64,000 nt of DNA from Acidobacteriota bacterium (lineage in GTDB: Bacteria; Acidobacteriota; Terriglobia; Terriglobales; Acidobacteriaceae): assembly GCA_021780075.1 (NCBI GenBank), contig JAJXZL010000005.1:124001-188000 (forward strand), in the 5' to 3' direction. The notes beneath the pieces were generated by a model, which saw only the letters and a program-made list of their open reading frames with translations, searched no databases and was not told the DNA's origin. The position numbers and the translations under genes were made by a program. Positions 1 through 7,600 of the stretch are shown piece after piece. Position 1 is the stretch's first letter. Each line of letters starts with the position of its first letter.

Positions 1-1304
1 ACATCGACAAGGAGGGGCTGGACAAGAGCTTTGACCTGCACGATGTGGTGTACCGGCGCATCTTTACGCGGTGCGGGCTGAAGTTTGTGGCGGTGGAAGC
101 GGACTCGGGCGCGATGGGCGGTTCGCAGTCGCAAGAGTTCATGGTGTACACGGAGGCGGGCGAGGACCTGATTGCAAGCTGCCCGGTGTGCGGGTACGCG
201 GCGAATACGGAGAAGGCGATTTCGCGGCTGGAGCCGGTAACGGAGATGGAGCCGACGGGCGACGGGATGCCGGAACTGGTGCACACGCCGGGCTGCGCGG
301 CGATTGCCGATGTGGCGGAGTTCTTTAAGATTTCGCCGGCAAGCGACATCAAGTGCGTGGCATACATGGCGCTGAAGCGCGGGACGGGTGGCGCGCCGGA
401 TACGTGGCACGGCGTAGCGGCGTTTTTGCGCGGCGACCACCAGGTGAACGAGACGAAGCTGATGGGCGCGGTGGGCGCGGCGGAGCTGCGCACGATGCAG
501 GCCGAAGAACTGGAGCAGTACTTCAAGGGACCGGCGGGTTTTCTGGGGCCGGTGGGACTGAAGCATACTGCCGAACCGCTGAAAGACGGGCTGACAGTGG
601 TGGTGGACAGGCTGCTGGAGAACCGCAGGAATATGGTTGCGGGTGCGAACAAGCTGGACTATCACCTGCGCAACGTGACTCCGGGGCGTGACTTTAGCTG
701 GACGCTGTGCGAGGACATTCGCAACGTGAATGAAGGCGAAGGGTGCCCGATGCGCGGCTGCGAAGGCAAGATCGTGGTGGGCAAGGCAGTGGAGGTGGGC
801 CACATCTTCAAGCTGGGCTACAAGTATTCAGAGAGTATGGGCGCGCGGGTGCTGGATGTGAACGGCAAGGAAGTAACGCCGATCATGGGCAGCTATGGCA
901 TTGGCATTGAGCGGATTCTGACGGCGGCGGTTGAGCAGTCGAATGACCAGAACGGCTTTTGGCTGCCGGCGTCGATTGCGCCATTCACCGTAGTGGTGAC
1001 GGTGACGAACGTGTCGGATGCGGCGTTGCGCGAGACCGGCGAAAAGCTGGCGGCGGAACTGGAAGCCGCGGGCCTGGATGTGCTGCTGGATGACCGCGAC
1101 GAGCGCGCCGGCGTCAAATTCAAGGATGCCGATCTGGTCGGTATTCCCTACCGCATCAACGTGGGCAAGAAGGCGGCGGGCGGACAGGTGGAACTGGTGA
1201 CGCGCGCGAAGGCGAGCAGCGTGGACGTGGCGCTGCATGACGTGGTTGCGCTTGTGAAAACCCGCGTTGAGGAAGATGCTCTGCTGACAGCGGTTGGCGC
1301 GTAG
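1..1304 (+). CDS. proS: Proline--tRNA ligase, 3' part (5' end outside window)
   Basis: Cytoplasmic class II aminoacyl-tRNA synthetase that charges tRNA-Pro. The frame is open from base 3 to the stop at 1302-1304, so the true start lies left of the window. The visible part includes the inserted editing domain of the bacterial-type enzyme (a CPVCGY zinc-like motif near the left, then a YbaK-like stretch with KCVAYMAL and FLRGDHQVNETKL), followed by the class II core (EGCPMRGCEGKIVVGKAVEV, then MGSYGIGIERIL as motif 3) and the C-terminal anticodon-binding domain (PFTVVVTVTN to the end). The next gene starts 23 bases downstream on the same strand. Assignment is secure; only the N-terminal catalytic part is missing. 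Confidence 0.95.
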   Translation, partial: IDKEGLDKSFDLHDVVYRRIFTRCGLKFVAVEADSGAMGGSQSQEFMVYTEAGEDLIASCPVCGYAANTEKAISRLEPVTEMEPTGDGMPELVHTPGCAAIADVAEFFKISPASDIKCVAYMALKRGTGGAPDTWHGVAAFLRGDHQVNETKLMGAVGAAELRTMQAEELEQYFKGPAGFLGPVGLKHTAEPLKDGLTVVVDRLLENRRNMVAGANKLDYHLRNVTPGRDFSWTLCEDIRNVNEGEGCPMRGCEGKIVVGKAVEVGHIFKLGYKYSESMGARVLDVNGKEVTPIMGSYGIGIERILTAAVEQSNDQNGFWLPASIAPFTVVVTVTNVSDAALRETGEKLAAELEAAGLDVLLDDRDERAGVKFKDADLVGIPYRINVGKKAAGGQVELVTRAKASSVDVALHDVVALVKTRVEEDALLTAVGA

Positions 1305-1327
1305 AGAGCAGAGATAAGGAAGCAGCG

Positions 1328-3715
1328 ATGGCGTTGAAGGTCAAACTGGCAATCCCTACCGGGAAACACCCCTGGCGAACGATGGCACTGCGCATCGCGC
1401 TGGTGTGCATCGCTGTGGCCGGTGTGGTGGTGCTGTTCGTCGGCGGATACTGGTACATCAAATACCAGGGCATTGTGAACGCGCGGCTGAAGCAGCCTCT
1501 GTTTGCCGAGACCGCCAAGATCTATGCCGCGCCCAGCGAGATTCGCCCTGGGCAAAAATTGAGCATTCAGCTTATCGCGAACGAACTGCGCGAGGCCGGG
1601 TACACGGCTGATGGCGCGTCGCAGTTGTCGCAACTGGGTACGTTCAGCGTAAGCGCAGACAATATCACCGTGCGACCGGGCCCAGAGTCGTATCATGCGC
1701 CCGACCCGGCGACGATTCACATTAAGAACGGCGCGGTGGACTCGATCACCGACGACCGCGGCCAGCCGCTCGCGAGCTATGAGCTTGAACCGCTGCTCAT
1801 CACCGGGCTGAGCGAAGACGCGAACCGCACCAAGCGGCGGCTGATTACCTACGACGAAATCCCGCAGAACCTGGTGCAGGCTGTTGTGGCAATCGAGGAC
1901 CGGCGCTTCTTTGACCACGGCGGCGTCGATTACATCCGGCTGCTGGGCGCGCTGCGCAATGACATGACGCCGGGGCACCGCTTTGTGGAAGGCGGCTCGA
2001 CGCTGACGATGCAACTGGCGAAGAACTTCTTTCTGACGCCGGAGCGGCGCATCAAGCGCAAGTTGATTGAGATCATTATCACGTTTCAACTTGAGCATCG
2101 CTTCAGCAAGAAGCAGATTTTTGAGATGTACGCGAACGAGATCAACCTGGGCCAGCGAGGCAGCTTCTCGATTGATGGCTTCGGCGAAGCTTCGCAGGCC
2201 TACTTTGGCAAAGACATGCGGCAGCTCGACCTGGCCGAGTGCGCGCTGCTGGCCGGCATCATCCAAAGCCCGAACAGGCTGAGCCCCTTTCGCCATGCGG
2301 CGCGCGCGATTGAGCGGCGCAATCTTGTGCTGGACTCGATGGTGGAGACCGGCGCGATTACGAAGGAAGAGGCAGAGCGCGCCAAGGCCGAGCCGCTGCA
2401 CATTGCGCCGGGCAGCGTGGATGCCAGCGAGGCGCCCTATTTTGTAGACCTGGTGCGCGATGAGCTTGTGCAGAAGCTAGGCGATCGCGATTTTAACCGC
2501 GAGGGGCTGCGCATTTACACGTCGCTCGATCCCGACCTGCAACGTGTTGCAACGGCTGCCGTGGACTCGACAATTCATGCGGTTGACGAGCAGGTAGACC
2601 GCCGTCACGCCCGGCAAAAAAAGCTTGGACAGCCCTACATCTATCCGCAGGTCGCGCTGGTGGCGCTCAATCCGCACACGGGGCAGGTGCTGGCGCTGGT
2701 GGGCGGGCGCAGTTATGGCTCGTCGCAGTTGAATCATGCAGTGGCCAAGCGCCCGACGGGCTCCATCTTCAAGCCGTTTGTGTATGCGACGGCTTTTGAA
2801 ACAGCCGTAGAAGGCACCATGCTGCCGGGGCAGAGCAAGCTGTTCTCGCCGATAACCATGCTAAACGACGAGCAGACCACCTACGACGTGGGCAATCAGG
2901 AATACACGCCACGCAACTACCATGGCGAGTATCACGACCAGGTGACGGCGCGTTATGCACTGCAGCGATCGCTGAACAACGCCACCATCGGGCTGGCGGC
3001 GATGGTGGGCTTTGATCGCGTGGCCGCTCTGGCACGCGACGCCGGAATCAAGAGCGCGCAGGGAACGCCCTCGGTAGCCATCGGCTCGTATGACGCAACG
3101 CCGCTCGACATGGCGGGCGCCTACACTGTGTTTGCCAACAACGGCCTGCACCTGGACCCGTGGACGCTGGCCAGCATCCGCACGCCCTCGGGCGACATCA
3201 TCAATGACTACACGCCCGCATCAAAACAGGTGCTGGACCCGCGTGTTGCCTTCCTGACCACGAGCATGATGGAAGATGTGCTGCGTGGCGAGGGCACCGG
3301 CGCAGGGGTGCGCAACATGGGCTTTTATGCACCGGCAGCGGGCAAGACCGGCACCAGCCACGATGCATGGTTCGCGGGCTTCACCAGCAACCTGCTGTGC
3401 ATCGTGTGGGTGGGCAATGACGACTACACAGACGTGAAGATCGAAGGAGCGCTTGCGGCTGCTCCCATCTGGGCGGAGTTCATGAAGAAGGCGGTTCAAC
3501 TGCCGCAGTACTCTGACACGCACGACTTCACTCCGCCGGATGGCGTGCAGGTTGTGAGCCTTGACAAGGCCACCAATCTGCTGAGCGATGCTTCATGCCC
3601 GGATGCGTATGACGCAGCTTTCCTGATGGGTACAGCGCCGACGGAGACGTGTGACCATCCCGCCGATCACCGCAACATTCTGCAGAAGATTTTTGGGCTG
3701 GGCAAGAGCAACTAG
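1328..3715 (+). CDS. Bifunctional class A penicillin-binding protein (PBP1b-like)
   Basis: Inner-membrane peptidoglycan synthase of 795 aa with glycosyltransferase and transpeptidase activities. A short cytoplasmic N-terminus is followed by one membrane helix (about residues 20-40) and a UB2H-like segment typical of PBP1b. The GT51 domain shows the catalytic Glu190 in EDRRFFDH and GGSTLTMQLAKNFF. The transpeptidase domain shows the SxxK motif as SIFK at Ser479, an SLNN (SxN) motif, and KTGTSHDAW (KTG). Length and domain order fit the family. It begins 23 bases after proS and may be cotranscribed with it. The UB2H segment suggests mrcB rather than mrcA, but I give no symbol because naming in this phylum is not settled. 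Confidence 0.93.
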   Translation: MALKVKLAIPTGKHPWRTMALRIALVCIAVAGVVVLFVGGYWYIKYQGIVNARLKQPLFAETAKIYAAPSEIRPGQKLSIQLIANELREAGYTADGASQLSQLGTFSVSADNITVRPGPESYHAPDPATIHIKNGAVDSITDDRGQPLASYELEPLLITGLSEDANRTKRRLITYDEIPQNLVQAVVAIEDRRFFDHGGVDYIRLLGALRNDMTPGHRFVEGGSTLTMQLAKNFFLTPERRIKRKLIEIIITFQLEHRFSKKQIFEMYANEINLGQRGSFSIDGFGEASQAYFGKDMRQLDLAECALLAGIIQSPNRLSPFRHAARAIERRNLVLDSMVETGAITKEEAERAKAEPLHIAPGSVDASEAPYFVDLVRDELVQKLGDRDFNREGLRIYTSLDPDLQRVATAAVDSTIHAVDEQVDRRHARQKKLGQPYIYPQVALVALNPHTGQVLALVGGRSYGSSQLNHAVAKRPTGSIFKPFVYATAFETAVEGTMLPGQSKLFSPITMLNDEQTTYDVGNQEYTPRNYHGEYHDQVTARYALQRSLNNATIGLAAMVGFDRVAALARDAGIKSAQGTPSVAIGSYDATPLDMAGAYTVFANNGLHLDPWTLASIRTPSGDIINDYTPASKQVLDPRVAFLTTSMMEDVLRGEGTGAGVRNMGFYAPAAGKTGTSHDAWFAGFTSNLLCIVWVGNDDYTDVKIEGALAAAPIWAEFMKKAVQLPQYSDTHDFTPPDGVQVVSLDKATNLLSDASCPDAYDAAFLMGTAPTETCDHPADHRNILQKIFGLGKSN

Positions 3716-3754
3716 GTCTTGACCGCGTGATTTTGTTTCTTGAGTGCATGCTTT

Positions 3755-3780
3755 CCCAGGTCTCAAAATCGAGACCTGGG
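3755..3780. repeat. Perfect inverted repeat between convergent genes
   Basis: A 10-base arm (CCCAGGTCTC) at 3755-3764 and its exact complement at 3771-3780 enclose a 6-base loop. It sits between the convergent ends of the PBP gene (3715) and nei (3831). No long T-run follows, so it may be a dispersed hairpin repeat rather than a classical terminator; either way it could stabilise or end both transcripts. Confidence 0.6.
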
Positions 3781-3830
3781 GCACCGAGAGTTGGTACGAC
3801 TTCAAGCGGTCAAATATCTGGCCCTTTTCG

Positions 3831-4688
3831 CTAACCGTCTACATCAGAGCCATCGGGCATGGGCTGGCAGCGTGGGCACCAGTAGGTGACGCGCGCGTCT
3901 GGCCCCTGAATACGTTTGCGAATGGGCTCGCCGCAGCGGCGGCAGGGCTGGCCTTTGCGGCCGTAGACCCACAAGCTTTCGCCGGGGTCAGACTGATGCG
4001 TGGTGCGGCGGCGGTTGCCTTTGTACGTGACAATCATGTCGCTGGAGTCCTCAAGTACGTTGGCGGCGATGAGCTTTTGCGCAGCGGCGATGAGGGATGC
4101 GGCCTGTTGCGGTGCGAGGTCGGCGACGCGGCAGAAGGGATTGATGCCGGTGACGAAGCATATCTCCGACTTGAATTCGTTTCCTACGCCGGCGAGCACT
4201 TCCTGATGCAGAAGGACGTCGGCGACTTCTTCGCGGGCGCAGGCAAGCAGGCGCAGACGGGCCGCTTCGGCGTCGAATTCGGGGCGCAGGAGATCGAGCG
4301 AAGGCTTTGGGATGCGGTGTTGGCGCGCCAGCGATTGCGGGGTGTGCATCTGTGCGACGGGAACGCGGAAGCCGACGGCGAGGTAGTCGCTGTTCTCGAT
4401 GAGGATGCGCATGTTGGCGCGCGCCTGCTGCCAGCTCTCGCCGGGGCGGTAGATGTGCCAACTGCCGCTCATGAGTAAATGAGTGGCGAGCGTGGCGCCG
4501 CCGGAAAAATGAATCAGCAGCCACTTGCCGCGCGACTCCACGCGGTCGACGAACTGGCCGGTGAGCGGCGTGTCGTCGTGGAATCGGGTGAGGAGCGGAT
4601 AGGTGGAACGGAAGCCCGTAATGGGCTTGCCCGCAAGTGCGCGGTTGAGAGCGCGAGCGGTGCGGAAGAGTGTGTCGCCTTCGGGCAT
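3831..4688 (-). CDS. nei: Formamidopyrimidine/endonuclease VIII-type DNA glycosylase
   Basis: Base-excision repair glycosylase/AP lyase of 285 aa. The protein starts MPEGDT: Pro2 would be the Schiff-base nucleophile and Glu3 the acid, both visible. A H2TH region follows in the middle (EVLAGVGNEFKSEICFV), and the C-terminus holds a four-Cys zinc finger (CRRCGEPIRKR then YWCPRCQP). The MPEGDT start and the finger resemble actinobacterial Nei2 more than MutM, whose usual start is MPELPE. Only 3 bases separate its start from the stop of lhr upstream, so the two are almost certainly cotranscribed. A helicase-glycosylase pairing of lhr and nei is known from mycobacteria, which supports a joint repair role. 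Confidence 0.9.
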   Translation of the reverse strand: MPEGDTLFRTARALNRALAGKPITGFRSTYPLLTRFHDDTPLTGQFVDRVESRGKWLLIHFSGGATLATHLLMSGSWHIYRPGESWQQARANMRILIENSDYLAVGFRVPVAQMHTPQSLARQHRIPKPSLDLLRPEFDAEAARLRLLACAREEVADVLLHQEVLAGVGNEFKSEICFVTGINPFCRVADLAPQQAASLIAAAQKLIAANVLEDSSDMIVTYKGNRRRTTHQSDPGESLWVYGRKGQPCRRCGEPIRKRIQGPDARVTYWCPRCQPMPDGSDVDG

Positions 4689-4691
4689 GGC

Positions 4692-7600
4692 TTATTGCAG
4701 CTCCTCTGCCTGCGGATCGCGTTGCGTGATGGCCAGGGGAATCCGGCGCAGATGCATACCGAGCGGGCCGGGATGGAAGCCTGCGTCCATGAGGAAGCGG
4801 GCCATGGGGTGAGCGGCGACGGGCTGGCCGTTGATGGTGGTGATGAGCACGCCCTGATGACTGCCGGAGCGCATCTTCTGCTGCCCGCGGGCACAGAGAA
4901 AGTGGGCGAGGCCGGCGGCGACCTGAGAGCGCTCAGGCTCCTCGGCGGGGAGAAAGACGAGCAGGTTTGGATTGTTGCGGCGCAGCCAGGCGACGAGTTG
5001 GCCGTTGCGCAGAATCACTTCAACATAGGCGGCGCGGGTGAGAATGCGCGGTGCAGTCTCAGAATCCTGATCGGCAACGGGAAGATCAGGCCAGCGCAGG
5101 ACAGAGCCGTAGGGATTGGCCGGGTCAGTGGCGGACAATTGCACGAACTCCGGTTTTTCTTCGGGCGGTTCGGCGCGCAACTGGCGCAGCAGATCGACGG
5201 CGGCGGGCAAGGCGAACTGTGCGGCGCCGAGTCCGGCAACGAAGTAACCACGACGGATGCGGCCGCTCTCTTCGAGCGCCTTGAGCACGTCGTAGACGGC
5301 ACTGAAGCCGCCGGGGACATTTTCTGCCGCGACAGACTCGCGGAGCAGCACGCCGTAGCGGTTGAGCAATTGGAGCGCAAGGGCATGGCTGCGCTCGGTG
5401 GCGGTGGGTTGCCCCTTGGGGGCTAAAGCCCCGGTTGATTGGGTTGGCTCGATGTACGGGCTAAAGCCCGTACCCTTCACGCCTGCGGGCGTGCCGAGCG
5501 GCAGCAGGGACCAGCGGCCCTGAGCTGTGGGCGGCGTGGTGCGGCGCGAGCGGAAGGCTGTTCCGGTTTGCAAGCGGCGCGGTGCGCGTGCGCTGTCGGG
5601 TTTGGCGATGTAGGCGCGGAGGGCGTGGAGCGAGTCGTTGGTGATGAGTCCGCGCCAGACGAGGCTCCAGAGCGCATCGATGGACTCGCCGGGATAGCCG
5701 CCACCGATGGCCTGATGCAGCGGATCGAAGAAGCTGGCGCCGGAGGATTCGAGAACTGCGAGCAGCTTTTCTTCGCGCTCAGAGAGCGGCTCAACCTGGG
5801 AACGCTGCTGCGCAAGCAGGGGGAGCTTGTCAGCGAGGAAGAGCGCGATGCGGCCGTCGCGCTCGCCGAGCGGCTCGACGCCCGCCCAGGCTACTTCTCC
5901 GGCGGCGATGAGCGTGTCCAGACCGGCGGGCGCGTATTCTGCCACGCGCGCGGGGAGGATGGAGGTCTCCAGCAGGGATGCGGGCAGCGGTGAGCCCTGC
6001 AGGTTTTCGATGGCGTCGAGCAAGGCGTCAAGATGCGCATGGGCGCTGCGGCGGGGAGCGAGCAGACCCTGCCAGTGGGTGAGGAAACGGGCGAGCGTGC
6101 GCTGCTCGACGGGTTCGACCTCACGGCGGAGACGGGCGAGGGACTTGCGACGAATCTGGCGGAGAATTTCGGCGTCGCACCACTCGCGGTGGAGGCCGCC
6201 GGGGCGAAAACCGCCTTCGAGTATGCGGCCTTCCTGAGCGAGCAGATGGAGCGTGGCCTCGACCGCGGCGGGGTCGAGGGCGAAGCGGTCGGCGGCTTCA
6301 TGCAGTGTGAAAGGGCCGTGTGTGCGGGCGTAGCGGCGGACGAGCTCAAGGACCGGGTGGGCGACGGGCTCCAGCAGCGCGGCGGGCAGGCCAGGCGGAA
6401 GAGGGATGCCGAGCGCGTCGCGGTAGCGGGCGGCGTCCTCGGCGGCGATGAGGCGCTTTTCCCCGGCGATGCGGAGCTCGAGGAGGCGGCGGGAGCGGAT
6501 GAGGCGGTGAACCGATTCAAGCAGCGAGGAACTGGTGATGCGACGTTCGATTTCGGCACGCGACAGGTCGCCGAGGCGCAGGCAGAGGTCGTGGATGCCG
6601 TCAGCGGTGCGGGCGCGATGGGATTCAGCGAGACACTGGGCGGCTTCCTCGACTTCCGCAATGGCGTCGGCGTCGAGGAGTTCGCGGAGGTCGGCTTCTC
6701 CGAGCAACTCGCGGAGCTGGTCCTGGTCAACGGTGAGCGCCTGAGCGCGGCGTTCGGCCAGCGGTGCATCGCCGTCGTAAAGGAAATTGGCGACATAGCT
6801 GAACAGGAGTGAAGCGGCGAAGGGCGAGGGCTTGGGGGTTTCCACGACGTGCACGCGGAGACGGCGCTGCTGGACGGCGCGGAGGGTTTCAAGGAGGGCG
6901 GGCATGTCAAAGACGTCGCGCAGGCACTCGCGGTAGGCCTCGAGCAAAAGTGGGAAGGATGGGTAGCGCGAGGCTACGCTGAGCAGATCGTAGGAACGCT
7001 TGCGCAGCTGCCAGAGGGGCGAGCGCTGGTCGGCGCGACGGCGCGGCAGGAGGAGTGCGCGGCCTGCGGCCTCACGGAAGCGGCCGGCAAACAGGGCTGT
7101 CGAGCCGAGCTGGCGGAGGACAAGATCGGTGGCTTCGGCGGGGTCAATCTGGAACCAGTCGGGGTCGGGCGGCTCGTCGGTGTCAGGAAAGCGCAGGACA
7201 AAGCCGTCGTCGCTCCACAGCATTTCCACGTCGGGGCCGCCGGCAGCGCGGATGCGGGCGCTGACAGCCATAGCCCACGGAATGTGAATGCGGCTACCGA
7301 AAGGTGTGAGCACGCAGACGCGCCAATCGCCGAGCTCGTCGCGGCAACGCTCGATGACGATGGTGTGGTCGTCAGGGACCTGGCCGGTGGCGGCTTCCTG
7401 ATCGGTGAGGAACTGGAGCAGGTTTTCGGCAGCGTTGGGGTCGAGGTCGTGCTGGGCAACGAGGCGCGTGAGGGCGGCGGGTTTGGGCAGGCCACGCAGT
7501 TCGCGGACCAGCGCGCCGATGCGACGGCCGAACTCGAGTGGGCGGCCGGGGCCATCACCTTTCCAGAAAGGCATTTTGCCGGGCTCGCCGGGGGCGGGCG

